A stretch of DNA of 64,000 nt, from contig CAWKIA010000036.1 in NCBI GenBank assembly GCA_963849635.1, forward strand, positions 84,200 to 148,199. The letters run 5' to 3'. Source of the DNA: CAVRUD01 sp963849635 (GTDB taxonomy: Bacteria; Chloroflexota; Chloroflexia; Thermomicrobiales; UBA6265). The position numbers and the translations under genes are program-made. The notes beneath the pieces are model-generated. The model was given only the letters and a program-made list of their open reading frames with translations, was not told the origin of the DNA and did not search any database. Below are positions 1 through 8,856 of this stretch, in pieces. The first letter of the stretch is position 1; every line of letters starts with the position of its first letter.

Positions 1-2
1 GT

Positions 3-1301
3 CGAATCCTGCTCTTCGTCTCGTGCGTCTGCCTCGTGCTCGCGGTGATCACGCTCTGGTTGCATATACAGATCGACAATACCGATCGGTTCGTCCGGAC
101 CGTCGAACCGGCCGCATCTGACACCGCGATTCAAGAAGCCATCGTCGACACGCTCACCAATCGTTTCTCCGCACGCCTGAGTGAGGCGCAGGCACGGGAC
201 GGAGTCGTGGATCTGCCGGACTTTCTCGCCGGATCGCTCAACCAGACGCTAACCGACTTCGTTGAGGAGACCATCCGCTCGGTCGTAACCTCTGATCAAT
301 TCCAACCGTTTTGGACCGAGGCGACCCGGGCCATCCATCCGCCACTGTCTGCGATCCTGACCGGGGACGAAACCGACAACATGACGACCGAGGCCGGGGT
401 AGTCGTGCTCGATCTCACCCCACTTGTGGAAGCTGTGCAGAATCGACTCACCGAACAGGGTATCGACATCTTCGAGAGGCTTCCAGGTGACAGGGTGGAC
501 GATTCAATCGTCCTGTTCGATTCCCCTGATCTGGCCAAAGTCCAGGAAATCATTCACGTACTATTTTCGCTCGCCGTGCTCTTCCCGATCATTGCCCTCG
601 TCACCCTGGGTGGGTACCTGTGGCTGTCGCACGACCGGCGGAGTGGGACCCTCTGTGCCGGTCTCGCCGCGGCCACGTCAATGGCGATGCTCCTGCTCCT
701 CCTGTCCGTGGCTCGCTGGCGGTACCTTGACGGGGTGAGCGCCGATGTCAGCCAAGATGCGGCCGCGGCCCTGTTCGACATCATCGGCAGGTACCTACGA
801 GCGGCCATCCGGCTCATCGCTCTTCTCGGTCTCGTGGTTGCGGGAGTCGCGGTTGCTACCCGGCCGGGAGGCTGGGTGGCGCGCCAGTTCGGCGAGGTCA
901 GGCGGCGGACGGCGGGAGGTAGACAGGTCGATCAAACCTTGGCCGAAGGGAACCTCCATGTCCTGTTAGGAGCCATGCTCGCAGTCATCTGCCTTTGTCT
1001 CATCACACCTGAACGCTTATCGCAGGACTGGTGGCGAGCGACCTTGTTGGCCGCCGTCCTGAGCCTGGCGGTGATCCTGATCCCGTCTCGCTTCGGGAAT
1101 CGTGTTGAGCCCGCATCCCCTGTCGATCCTGGACCAAAATCCCTCCAGCTTGTCCCGAACCTGCCACCCGCCACCGGAGTCACTGGAGGTGCGTCGGCCG
1201 GCGCCGATCCCGCGACCGGGGCGAGACTGGACCCACCGGCCGCACCCGCGCTCGAACTCTCTGACGCCGATCGCGAGCTCCGGGAACCTTCTACCGAGTA
1301 A
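3..1301 (+). CDS. multi-pass membrane protein, 5' end cut by window edge
   Basis: The first in-window start is a GTG at 36, but the same frame stays open to the left edge and encodes a hydrophobic helix (RILLFVSCVCLVLAVITLWL). The true start therefore probably lies outside the window. A polar domain of about 150 residues follows the first helix, then about five further membrane segments near residues 180-200, 205-225, 255-275, 310-325 and 333-348. The tail is Pro/Ala-rich. The layout (one helix, large extracytoplasmic domain, helical bundle) resembles uncharacterised integral membrane proteins of Actinobacteria and Chloroflexota. I do not recognise a named family and propose no function. Confidence 0.75.
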   Translation, partial: RILLFVSCVCLVLAVITLWLHIQIDNTDRFVRTVEPAASDTAIQEAIVDTLTNRFSARLSEAQARDGVVDLPDFLAGSLNQTLTDFVEETIRSVVTSDQFQPFWTEATRAIHPPLSAILTGDETDNMTTEAGVVVLDLTPLVEAVQNRLTEQGIDIFERLPGDRVDDSIVLFDSPDLAKVQEIIHVLFSLAVLFPIIALVTLGGYLWLSHDRRSGTLCAGLAAATSMAMLLLLLSVARWRYLDGVSADVSQDAAAALFDIIGRYLRAAIRLIALLGLVVAGVAVATRPGGWVARQFGEVRRRTAGGRQVDQTLAEGNLHVLLGAMLAVICLCLITPERLSQDWWRATLLAAVLSLAVILIPSRFGNRVEPASPVDPGPKSLQLVPNLPPATGVTGGASAGADPATGARLDPPAAPALELSDADRELREPSTE

Positions 1302-1428
1302 TGCCCCGGCAGCCCCGTTCTTTCGCCGGGTAGACGGGACGATATCCTCTCGCATTCGCTTCGACGATCGTGATAGGACCCCCAGCCGAGACTACTGGAA
1401 GAGGACAACGGATTGTGCGGCGACCCGG

Positions 1429-2157
1429 TTACGCAATAGGTAACTGGATTGCGTCGAAGATGCCGACGGCGAGCATGACGCATGACAAGGCGATCAGCGC
1501 CATACTCGCCGGCATCCACCGTATACGAGGGGCAATTCCCGCGAAGAAGAGAACCGTTGCCAGGAGAACCGTGTTGAACACGTATTCTTCGCTGTAATGT
1601 TTGCTCTCTTCACCTGCCGCGAAGGCGGCCTGAGCCTCGGCGTTCAAATTTTCCGAATTGATGGTCTCCGGGAGACGGTATTCCGGCATCACGAACGGGG
1701 ATGGAGGCGCGTCCGGATTTGAAAGTGGTGTCATCGCCATCCAGGCGTCGAACGCCGGCTTGAAATCACGGCGGAAGCGTGCCACGTAAAAGTCGGCGAG
1801 TTCGGTTTCACCTGTCGCGTAAGCATTGATGTAGTTGGTAAACGTCGTGACGTCGATAGTGGAAAACTGCATCGAAAGGGTGCTCTGGCGCGTCGATTCG
1901 GTCAGCAGCGCCGTGGCGTTGGCATACTTCGATGACTGATCACCGTTCCAATGATGTGCCTGATACGCGCTCCATGCCGCCACGAGTGATGCGATAGCAA
2001 GCATTCCGACGAGTACCGCATCGACGGCGGGTTCCCATTTGACCCACCGATGCGCTTCCGTCGTTTCCGAACCGTCGGCGGTCGTATTCGACCCGTGACT
2101 GCGGCGACCTCGGTGTGGCACATCCAGATGGGCGCCCCCACCGCCATGCGCTGCCAT
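1429..2157 (-). CDS. DUF4337-like membrane protein
   Basis: The 242-residue protein has a polar N-terminus, a membrane segment at about 45-65 followed by AAWSAYQAHHWNGDQSS, a long helical soluble region, and two C-terminal membrane helices (about 192-210 and 215-235). The motif AWSAYQA..W.G just after the first helix is typical of the DUF4337 family, whose function is unknown. The ATG is preceded by an AGAGGA sequence. The gene follows the DUF1269 gene at 2369-2959 on the same strand after a gap of about 210 bp, so co-transcription is possible. The family call rests on motif and topology only. Confidence 0.7.
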   Translation of the reverse strand: MAAHGGGGAHLDVPHRGRRSHGSNTTADGSETTEAHRWVKWEPAVDAVLVGMLAIASLVAAWSAYQAHHWNGDQSSKYANATALLTESTRQSTLSMQFSTIDVTTFTNYINAYATGETELADFYVARFRRDFKPAFDAWMAMTPLSNPDAPPSPFVMPEYRLPETINSENLNAEAQAAFAAGEESKHYSEEYVFNTVLLATVLFFAGIAPRIRWMPASMALIALSCVMLAVGIFDAIQLPIA

Positions 2158-2368
2158 GGCTGTCGTCCTCTTTGTTCGCCGTATGGCGCTCCATTGCCGG
2201 ACCCAGTTGCCTCAAACGACATCTCGCCCTGGCTGACGGATGGTCGGTCGTGTAGGCCTTTTCCATGGATTATCGGGAAAAGGCAAAACCAGTAGCCGTT
2301 GGCTGGACGGTTACTGGCGTTGCCCCGAATAGGGAGGAGTGTTTGAGATTGGGACGCAATCCGGTGTC

Positions 2369-2959
2369 TTACGAGGACGTGCCGCTATCCGCTTTTGCGT
2401 CCGACGTTGCTTGCGCTGGCTCCTCGGCTGACTTCGTCGCCAGGATTTCGACGGTGTCGCCAGTTTCAGAATCGGCTGCGGCGATCAGGAGGGCGGCATC
2501 CTCAGCGTCGACGCTCATCCTTGAGAGTCGCTCGTAGCCCTCAATCGCCCGGGTGTACTGCTCGATCCAAGTGTCTTCGATGACCGCGATGATGGCCGAT
2601 TGGCCAGGCTTCAGTTCCTCGCCGAACTCCTTGAGCTCGTCGTTCTTCATCCCCTGGTCGGTGAATCGGCCGAGTACGCCGCCGGCGACTGCCCCGACGA
2701 CCGCTGAGACCAGGATCGACGGGGGGAAGATCGCACCGACGATGCCGCCGATGACCGCCCCGCGACGTCGTCCCTTCTTGGGGGTCAACTCCTTGACCTC
2801 GTTGATCTTGAGCTTACCGTCGGGCTGCTTCACGAGGACGGCGGCGTCGAGGATGTCGATCGTGCCGTCCTTGTCCATCCGCTTTAATCGATCCAGGCAC
2901 TGGTTCGCCGTGTACTGATCCGAGAAGGACGCCGCGATAAGTTCTACCTGTTGAATCAT
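2369..2959 (-). CDS. DUF1269 family protein (glycine-zipper membrane protein)
   Basis: 196 residues. The N-terminal ferredoxin-like half (residues 1-60) includes LDAAVLVKQPDGKLKI. A basic stretch (KKGRRRG) leads into a glycine-rich helix (about 70-100). A second soluble half contains LKPGQSAIIAVIEDTW, and the tail is acidic and Ser/Ala-rich. This is the DUF1269 layout; the family often appears in stress and envelope contexts but has no defined activity. An AGGAG sits about 10 nt before the ATG. It is the first of five DUF1269 genes here, closest to the one at 48834-49349 (both keep KGRRRGAVI / KGARRGAVI and IFPPSI / LFPPTI). It is likely co-transcribed with the small membrane gene just upstream, under the regulatory element at 3355-3385. 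Confidence 0.9.
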   Translation of the reverse strand: MIQQVELIAASFSDQYTANQCLDRLKRMDKDGTIDILDAAVLVKQPDGKLKINEVKELTPKKGRRRGAVIGGIVGAIFPPSILVSAVVGAVAGGVLGRFTDQGMKNDELKEFGEELKPGQSAIIAVIEDTWIEQYTRAIEGYERLSRMSVDAEDAALLIAAADSETGDTVEILATKSAEEPAQATSDAKADSGTSS

Positions 2960-3040
2960 GGTCCTACTCTCCTTTCGAATCCGCGCAATGGCAGACCCAG
3001 ACCGACCTCACCGCATGGTGCGAGGAATGACCTACCCCGA

Positions 3041-3283
3041 TCAATGGTGCGCGTTGTGGGTGGACTTCGATTGTTTCCGCCAGTAGTTGTCCCGTTGGTG
3101 CTCGTACTTCGACCCCTTCTTCGCCGGCATGATCGCGCCGAACAGCCAGAGTAGCGGCATGAGGAACCCGATGTAGAAGAGGACCTTGCGTCCCTTCCTG
3201 TATGTGGTGAGGCCGATGGTGAAGACGACCGCAAGATAGATGAAGCCAAAAATGGTGAAGAGGATCACGTCACTCGTGCTCAC
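3041..3283 (-). CDS. small PAKKGS-family membrane protein
   Basis: 80 residues with two membrane helices, then PLLWLFGAIMPAKKGSKYE and a polar tail. The GTG at 3283 is chosen because GAGAGGAG lies just upstream; an open frame reaches 3334 without a comparable site. Two relatives occur at 15354-15587 and 52838-53071, sharing P.LWL.GA..PAKKGS.(Y/F)E. All three sit beside DUF1269, DUF6325 or DUF4239 genes. I know no characterised family for it; a small two-helix envelope protein is the most that can be said. Confidence 0.8.
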   Translation of the reverse strand: MSTSDVILFTIFGFIYLAVVFTIGLTTYRKGRKVLFYIGFLMPLLWLFGAIMPAKKGSKYEHQRDNYWRKQSKSTHNAHH

Positions 3284-3354
3284 ACGCTCTCCTCTCGGTT
3301 GCGTAGGTGTTGAATTACTGGCTTGGCGTACCACCGCACGCTACGGTGCGCGCG

Positions 3355-3385
3355 GTCGTATCAGCATCCTTCCAAGGGCGTATTC
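3355..3385 (-). promoter_or_regulatory. 31-bp regulon element, copy 1
   Basis: On the + strand: GTCGTA, 19 nt containing CCAAGGGC, then GTATTC. Its gene-ward (GTCGTA) end points to the PAKKGS/DUF1269 pair, 71 nt before the GTG at 3283. Confidence 0.75.
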
Positions 3386-3540
3386 CCCCGGGGTGGCTCA
3401 CCAGCGAGGATGTCCGGGCACGCGGGACCTGAGTCGCGAGAAAGGTGCCGAATCGCAAGCACAACGTGAAAACACGTGGCCGCGCGACCGAGGCGGCCGC
3501 GGCTGCCCTTTCCCGCGTCTTGATCTGCACTCAGGATCGA

Positions 3541-4419
3541 TCACATCACGTCGAATACCCCGGCCGATCCCTGCACGGCGGCGGGCTGACCCGTCGTCTT
3601 GCTGACGGTGAAGACTACGACCCCGTAGGTGCCAGGCTGGAGATCGAGTGACACCCAGACGGTTTGGCCGGACGAAACCAACGTGCACACGCCGACAACT
3701 GGAGCAGTTGCGAGATCGACGGTGCCCGGTGCAGGAGTAGCCGACGGCCCCTGATTAATGGACTCGACAAACTGCTCGATCGTGGTCCCGTCGGGCAGCT
3801 GCATCGCGACAACCGATTGCGGCGCGGCCGTGATGTTGGAGATTGCCCAGATGGCGGGACCGCTCGATTCCGGGGTTGGTAATCCCTGAAGCGGCCCGTC
3901 GCCGATGGTGATGTCCCAAGTCGCGGTTATATCCGAGGTGGCGATCGGAGTCGCCTCACCGGAGACGGTGAACTGCGTGCTCGGAACGTCTGGAATGCTG
4001 GTCCAGACGCCCCAATCGCCAGCGGTTAGCTCGACGACGGCTTGCGCGGACTCTCCCGCGGCGGCGTACGGACCACCGGCGAAGACGGAGTTGTAAACCC
4101 AACTCGGTAGTGCCTCGCCCGCATTCGAGATGTTGGCGGAAATTTGGTCGGCCGTCTCCCCAGTGGGAACGATCATGATGTTCGGCCCAGCAGCGTCGGA
4201 TGGCAGGCTGTTGACGAAGTTAACGAGGGTCCAGCCGGCGTTGAGTTCGGCGGGCTCGACGGTGAATCCCGACTCGGTGAGCGTGATGTCGAGCTCTGGC
4301 AGATCGAGGCTGGCGAAGGCATTGCTCTCCTGCGCCAACACCGCTCGACCACGCGAAAGTGAACCAGTCGCGACCAGGGCGAACACGCCCGACGCCTTGA
4401 TCAACGCTCGGCGATGCAT
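3541..4419 (-). CDS. secreted protein with Tat-like leader
   Basis: 292 residues. The N-terminus MHRRALIKASGVFALVATG is a Tat-like or Sec leader with probable cleavage after LAQ. The mature part is rich in Val, Thr, Ser and Pro and looks like all-beta domains. One segment (ITLTESGFTVEPAELNAGWT) resembles cupredoxin-fold proteins, but I see no complete Cu-ligand set. An AGGAGG lies 6 nt before the ATG. Element copy 2 lies 112 nt upstream. Comparable secreted proteins of unknown function are common in Thermomicrobia (recollection, not a search). Confidence 0.8.
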   Translation of the reverse strand: MHRRALIKASGVFALVATGSLSRGRAVLAQESNAFASLDLPELDITLTESGFTVEPAELNAGWTLVNFVNSLPSDAAGPNIMIVPTGETADQISANISNAGEALPSWVYNSVFAGGPYAAAGESAQAVVELTAGDWGVWTSIPDVPSTQFTVSGEATPIATSDITATWDITIGDGPLQGLPTPESSGPAIWAISNITAAPQSVVAMQLPDGTTIEQFVESINQGPSATPAPGTVDLATAPVVGVCTLVSSGQTVWVSLDLQPGTYGVVVFTVSKTTGQPAAVQGSAGVFDVM

Positions 4420-4531
4420 CGGTTTCCTCCTACGTCAACGCCGCTCTCTACGCGGTGCCGCGCGACTCCTAATCCTCACCTCCGTCCCGCCCATTTGCGT
4501 TGTCGAATAGGATGAGCATAGGTACCGGCCA

Positions 4532-4562
4532 GGAGTAAGGTCATCCGACAAAGGGCGTATTC
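4532..4562 (-). promoter_or_regulatory. 31-bp regulon element, copy 2
   Basis: On the + strand: GGAGTA, 19 nt with GGTCATCCGACAAAGGGC, then GTATTC. It lies 112 nt upstream of the secreted-protein gene starting at 4419. Confidence 0.75.
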
Positions 4563-4919
4563 ACAGTACGGGGCCTTGTGGACTGCGTCATGGCTTCAAT
4601 GGCGTCGTCTGGTGTCCGGAACGCTAAGCCAGTGCTGTTCCGGCGGCACCAGGAGCATGAGTGGAGACGGTCGTTTCTGCCGCGCGCCAGGTCGGCGGTG
4701 CCGCACGTAGACTCATGAGAGACCTATGATGGAAGTCGGTACGGTGAACGCATAGTCGATGCTGGTTATCGCATTTACGGGCGCCTTGCCTGGGCGCATC
4801 AAGAGCGCACTGATCTGCAGACCCACGATTCGGGCGAGCGCCTGAAAGGCGGCCGAGTCCCCGAGCAAGGGCCCCTCAATCCTCCCTGACGGCAACTCAA
4901 CCGCGGCGCTGCGAATGGC

Positions 4920-4950
4920 CGATGCGTCTTTTGACCGATGCCGCTACGAC
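4920..4950 (+). promoter_or_regulatory. 31-bp regulon element, copy 3 (diverged)
   Basis: Read on the - strand: GTCGTA, 19 nt with GGCATCGGTCAAAAGAC, then GCATCG. The outer GTATTC hexamer is weak, but the spacing and core fit. It points to the AI-2E gene 135-150 nt away. Confidence 0.6.
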
Positions 4951-5085
4951 CCCCGGCCCGGCATCATCACGCTGATCGAATTGGAGTAGTTTGGAAAGAT
5001 TCTAACTTAACTAGAGGCGGCGATCTTCGCGGAGCTTCGACTCTCGTCACGAGATGGTTGTGGCGATCTGGACCGTCACCACCGG

Positions 5086-6288
5086 GTGGATTGGATCACC
5101 ATGCGCAAGACGGTCACGCCTATCGTTGAGTCAGCCTCCGGCCGTCCGCATGCGGTTGGACGAGCTGCGCTTGCGATCGTCGCCAGCGTCGGTATGTTGC
5201 TCCTCATCATCAGAACGTGGGAAGCCCTGGCCCCATACATATTGGGTTTGACTATCGCCTATCTGCTCTTACCGCTGGTCCGTATGTTCGAGTCACGACT
5301 TCCCACGCAAGGCCGGCTCGGCCGTGCGCGCCATGCGATCGCCACAATGCTGACCTTCGTGGTACTGGTGATCTTCGTGGTGATTATGGCCAGAATTCTC
5401 CTTGACCCTATCGTCACCCAGACAAAGGAAGTCTTCGGGTCGCTCTCAGCGTATTGGAACAGTATTCTCCTGGAGTACCCGACCTTTCGCTCCTGGTATC
5501 AGGACGTCGTGCCCTCCAATGTCCAGGTCTGGGCGCAAGATCATTTCGACGACCTCGGACGAGCGATCATCGAGACTGTCGTCGGCATGCTCAGGTCGCT
5601 CGTCACGTCTTTTGGCGGCGTTCTTAGCGGGTTCCTGGCTCTGGTCATGGTTCCGCTCTTCGTCGTCTACTTCGTCCTCGATTTGGATAGCATCGATACC
5701 CGTCTGCGGCGTCAGCTCCCCGCTGACTGGGCAGACGACGCAGTCGCCGTGGTGTCCATCTTCAACCGTATCTTCGGCTCGTACTCGCGCGGGGTGATCT
5801 TCGAGGCCGTCCTCGTTGGTTTCATCACCGGGTTCGGGTACTGGGCGATCGGCGTCAATCTCTGGGCCGCCCTGGGGGTGATCGCGTTTGCCGGGGAAAT
5901 TGTCCCGATCCTCGGACCGTGGATCGCCTTCCTTATCTCGTTTCCGGTTATCCTCGCAACCCAGCCGGAAAGGGCGCTCCCGGCGATCGCACTCTTTGGC
6001 GTCATCCAACTGCTCGAAGGCTGGATCCTTGCACCGAGGATCCAGGGACACTCCGTCGATTTCTCCGCCTCCGCGACACTGATCATTCTGGCCATCGGAG
6101 GGGCGTTGGGCGGCGGACTTGGCATTGTCATCTCCTTGCCAACCGCTGCGATCATCCGCGCCTTTATCGTGTATATAGACCGTCGGCTGTCGGGGATGAC
6201 GCCGGCCGAGGCGGTCGTCGGCATTGTCGCCGAGGTCAAGCCGCCCGCTGACGAAGGCGCACTCGATCTCCAGGAGGAACCACAATGA
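5086..6288 (+). CDS. AI-2E family transporter (putative exporter)
   Basis: About 400 residues with eight predicted membrane segments: two near the N-terminus (about 28-60), one near 85-105, a long extracytoplasmic or loop region, then a C-terminal bundle (about 185-355). Features such as GEIVPILGPWIAF and a downstream ILAPRIQG.SV match the AI-2E/PerM family (PF01594). Members export AI-2 or act as Na+/H+ antiporters or general permeases; the substrate cannot be read here. Starts at GTG 5086 or ATG 5101 (MRKTVTP) are both possible. Element copy 3 lies upstream. A short frame with a good Shine-Dalgarno overlaps its stop. Confidence 0.92.
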   Translation: MDWITMRKTVTPIVESASGRPHAVGRAALAIVASVGMLLLIIRTWEALAPYILGLTIAYLLLPLVRMFESRLPTQGRLGRARHAIATMLTFVVLVIFVVIMARILLDPIVTQTKEVFGSLSAYWNSILLEYPTFRSWYQDVVPSNVQVWAQDHFDDLGRAIIETVVGMLRSLVTSFGGVLSGFLALVMVPLFVVYFVLDLDSIDTRLRRQLPADWADDAVAVVSIFNRIFGSYSRGVIFEAVLVGFITGFGYWAIGVNLWAALGVIAFAGEIVPILGPWIAFLISFPVILATQPERALPAIALFGVIQLLEGWILAPRIQGHSVDFSASATLIILAIGGALGGGLGIVISLPTAAIIRAFIVYIDRRLSGMTPAEAVVGIVAEVKPPADEGALDLQEEPQ

Positions 6289-6497
6289 TCAGCCACCCCG
6301 TTGAACTTGCCGAACAGGAGAGGATGGTCAGTCGTAACGACCAGCAGCATCTTGCGTTCGGCGGGGTCGGCCCGCAGGCAGCCGACAGTGGTGTAGGCGC
6401 AGCTCAGGCACCCCGCCGCGTCGAGGACGGCGCCGCGGACACGGTCGCTCGCCAGCGCGACTGGCTGAGGTGCAGGGCACCCGGGCCGCGGGTCTAG
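6285..6497 (+). CDS. possible small protein overlapping the AI-2E gene stop
   Basis: A 70-codon frame starting in an ATGA overlap with the AI-2E stop, with AGGAGG 7 nt before the ATG. The sequence (MISHPVELAEQERMVSRNDQ...) matches no family I recognise and has no membrane helix. The ribosome-binding site and coupling argue for translation; the Arg/Ala-rich C-terminal half may just be GC-rich open frame. Confidence 0.3.
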   Translation: MISHPVELAEQERMVSRNDQQHLAFGGVGPQAADSGVGAAQAPRRVEDGAADTVARQRDWLRCRAPGPRV

Positions 6498-6875
6498 TTC
6501 GCGCTGCTCCCCCGGAAGCCGGGAGGACGCGTACCTACTTCAGCGGCACATCGGCGCGCGGTGCGGAGAGCGGCCGACGCGACTATTCCGAAGAGTCCTC
6601 ACTCCGTGTCCGGCAGATCGGCACACGTAGAAGCGGCCGACTCGTGTCGGCGGCAAGCGCGGCGTGAGGGTGAGGTAGCCTGGTGCTACACCCACCCCTG
6701 CGACGCTCTTGCCGCATTGCCGCGCATTTTGGGTGCATCCCGGATCGAGTTTGGCGGTAGCTACCACGCCGGAACGACTGGCCCGTTCGACCTATCGGCC
6801 CCACTTTGTCGGCGTCGCTTTCGCCGATTCGCGTTGCTGATCTACTCGTGGGACCGAGGTGCCTGCGAATCGGCG
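6498..6875. other. no gene recognised
   Basis: A 378-bp stretch where open frames on both strands look like GC-rich noise. No regulon element or strong hairpin was found. Confidence 0.4.
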
Positions 6876-7337
6876 TTACCGGCGATCGCGGCGACGATCT
6901 CGGCGATTCATCCCCGCCACCGAAACGGGAGAAAGGGGATTGCCAAATGGATCGATAAAGAGCGAGCAGGCACCCGCGCTCGAGGGCAGTGTGCCGTCCA
7001 GAACGGTCGCCGCATAACTGAGATCCGAACCAGCCAGGACCGGGTCGCTGATCTCTACGACGACGTCGCTCGGGAGAGCCTCACCCTGTCCAACGAACGC
7101 TAGCACCGCGTTAGGCGGGTCGGCCTTAAAGCTGTTTTCCCCGTCGTCCCACACCGAAACCAGCTGAGACGTGTGGATGTGACCGACTACTCGTTGCGGG
7201 CGATCGCTGAAGAAGAGCGTCGACTCGCCGACGTTCTTTAGGATGAGGCGACCGTCGACCACCTCGGCGGCCGGTGCCACCTGTACGAACATCGCGTCAA
7301 TTGCCCGGAGTTGCTCGTTTAGTTCGCTGTCTGTCAC
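6876..7337 (-). CDS. conserved hypothetical protein (TLFFSDRPQR..DPPNAVL type)
   Basis: 153 residues, starting at a GTG with GAGGAG upstream. The core has LILKNVGESTLFFSDRPQR, then VGHIHTS, VWDDGENSF and DPPNAVLAF, matching a conserved hypothetical protein found in cyanobacteria and other bacteria (from memory). The remainder has alternating beta-type segments (VVVEISDPVLAGSDLSY) and a basic tail (RRDRRRDRR). No catalytic motif is evident and no signal peptide is clear. Element copy 4 lies 150 nt upstream. Confidence 0.8.
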   Translation of the reverse strand: MTDSELNEQLRAIDAMFVQVAPAAEVVDGRLILKNVGESTLFFSDRPQRVVGHIHTSQLVSVWDDGENSFKADPPNAVLAFVGQGEALPSDVVVEISDPVLAGSDLSYAATVLDGTLPSSAGACSLFIDPFGNPLSPVSVAGMNRRDRRRDRR

Positions 7338-7710
7338 TTGGTGCTCCTCGTTGGGCAGGTCCCCCTAGAGTCCGTGTGCGCACAAGCGCGCGCAGCAGAA
7401 TGCAACGGCGAAAGCCGTCTGGCGCGCTTGGGACAGGCGTCTCACCAGTTGCCAGGGGCGCGTGGACCGAATGATCGGAGACAGGCGGTCGTAGTGTCGT
7501 CCCGCGAAAGGAGTATCCGGCTTGCATCACGAGCAAACTACAGCGCCGGGAAAACCAGGACCGCTGTTCCTGCCACGAACAGTCCGAATATGCCGATTGC
7601 CGCGAGGTGGTCGAGTCGCTGGGCGCGCGACGACGACCGGTACCTAGCGCACGACAGATCGGCCGCGCGAGGAGTTCGCGGTCACGTTGCAGGCCCCCTT
7701 TCGCCGATGT
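7338..7710. other. intergenic region with a regulon element
   Basis: No convincing gene. Contains copy 4 of the 31-bp element, oriented toward the gene at 6876-7337. Confidence 0.5.
7488..7518 (-). promoter_or_regulatory. 31-bp regulon element, copy 4
   Basis: On the + strand: GTCGTA, 19 nt with GTCGTCCCGCGAAAGGA, then GTATCC. It lies 150 nt upstream of the GTG at 7337. Confidence 0.65.
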
Positions 7711-8022
7711 CTACAGTTTGCCCTTCGCCATCTCGGCCGACCATGACGCGGACCTGGCCAATTCGCGGAGTTCTTCGGCCCCGTGGTTGTGCCCGTCGTG
7801 GGGACGCTTGAAGAACAGGGTTATGGAATTGCTGTCGGGTCGTCCGGGGGAGTTCACCGATACGAGTTCCCACTGCTTTCCGCCCATTGCCCCCAACATG
7901 AGGTCGAGCGCGCCCTTATGCGCGTCGTGATGCGCCACTTGGTCAGGACCTGCGTACTTAACGTCGATCCTCTCCTGCTCGTCGTCCTGGGTGACGACCG
8001 CGTACTCCCATGGATGGGTCAT
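7711..8022 (-). CDS. DUF4177-like small protein
   Basis: 103 residues: MTHPWEYAVVTQD at the start, then a helix, and GGKQWELVSVNSP...SITLFFKRP. The WEYAVV / G..GWELV / LFFKRP pattern is that of DUF4177-type proteins, small alpha/beta proteins of unknown function. AAGGA lies about 10 nt before the ATG. It is followed by low-complexity sequence and the minus-strand gene at 6876. The upstream neighbours (8088-8740) are on the same strand with a short gap, so the three could form one transcript. Confidence 0.75.
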   Translation of the reverse strand: MTHPWEYAVVTQDDEQERIDVKYAGPDQVAHHDAHKGALDLMLGAMGGKQWELVSVNSPGRPDSNSITLFFKRPHDGHNHGAEELRELARSASWSAEMAKGKL

Positions 8023-8087
8023 GTTGCATCGTCCTTCTCGCGTTTCCGTCCGCTCCGTCCGCTCCGTCCGTGCGCCCAGGAAGCGCG

Positions 8088-8285
8088 CTAAATGGCCCCT
8101 ATTAGCCCGCCGGCGATTGCACCGATAACCGCGCCTTCGTCTCCGAGGATGGCCCCTCCGATCGCGGCGCCAGCTAGAGCGCCGACGATTCCGGCCTTGA
8201 CACGATCCGAGAAGGTTGTGTCGTCGGCCACGGGAGACGCCGCCTCATCGGAGGACGATCGCACGTTTCGAACGACAACTGCCAA
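8088..8285 (-). CDS. small glycine-zipper membrane protein
   Basis: 65 residues from a TTG start. The C-terminal 40 residues (IVGALAGAAIGGAILGDEGA..) form a glycine-zipper hairpin like those in stress-induced envelope proteins. The frame is open upstream of 8285 and adds a second hydrophobic stretch (VAATIAAIVLAVVV) that overlaps the end of the preceding gene, so the N-terminus is uncertain and no clear Shine-Dalgarno is visible. Confidence 0.55.
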   Translation of the reverse strand: MAVVVRNVRSSSDEAASPVADDTTFSDRVKAGIVGALAGAAIGGAILGDEGAVIGAIAGGLIGAI

Positions 8286-8308
8286 GACGATGGCGGCGAT
8301 CGTCGCCG

Positions 8309-8740
8309 CTACCGAACTCTCGTCGTCTCGTTCTTCTGAAAATCGGCGACGATGTCTTGGATCTGCTCGAGCTTCGTCCGGCCGTCACTCTCGCTGCTGG
8401 CCACATCGACGATCTGCTGGAGCGCGGTTCCTTCTTCTTCGGTGATGTTCTGTTGCTCTTTGAGCTGTGCCAGGTAGTCCTTCGCGGCTTGGGCAAGTTC
8501 CTCAGCGGTCTGGGCGCGTATCGTGACGATCACCGGAACCAGTGCGGAAAACAATTCCGCGGCGAGGCGGGCTCGTTCGGGCCCAGACAGCCCCTCGCCC
8601 GTTGGTTCCTCTGTGGCATCTTGCGCTGCCGTCACCGCAGCGGTCAGGCCTATAGCCGCAATCCCGCTGGCCGCGCCGCCCATCAAGGCCGCGCGACGCG
8701 TCAGCGCAACGGTCATCGGTTCCTGCAGTATGTTTCTCAC
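8309..8740 (-). CDS. secreted helical protein with Tat-like leader
   Basis: 143 residues, GTG start with CAGGAG 8 nt upstream. The leader TRRAALMGGAASGIAAIGL carries a twin-arginine with probable cleavage near TAAQD. The mature part is highly helical and acidic (AAELFSALVPVIVTIRAQTAEELAQ) without a known domain. Element copy 5 lies further upstream, beyond a relic of a peptidase gene. Function unknown. Confidence 0.75.
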   Translation of the reverse strand: MRNILQEPMTVALTRRAALMGGAASGIAAIGLTAAVTAAQDATEEPTGEGLSGPERARLAAELFSALVPVIVTIRAQTAEELAQAAKDYLAQLKEQQNITEEEGTALQQIVDVASSESDGRTKLEQIQDIVADFQKNETTRVR

Positions 8741-8856
8741 GGTTTATCTCCTGGGTGTCGCAATCCTGCCGGAACGCGGTCTTGGGTGTCCGTTGGTTTG
8801 CCCCTCCTTCCTGGTATCTCCACAAGCCGCTCATGTGCTCGTGTCGCCACGGGTTG

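Larger units (their letters stand above)
4420..5085. other. intergenic region between divergent genes, with two facing regulon elements
   Basis: No convincing gene is seen in these 666 bases. The region contains copy 2 of the 31-bp element (for the leftward secreted-protein gene) and copy 3 (for the rightward AI-2E gene), each pointing at its own gene. Confidence 0.6.

Noticed and set aside
3355..3385. Reading the element as a SigB-like promoter in its written direction (GTTGTA, then GGGCGTAT)
   Set aside because: In that direction it points away from the adjacent gene in nearly all copies.
4713..4895. 60-codon minus-strand frame
   Set aside because: No ribosome-binding site, no family and no conserved composition.
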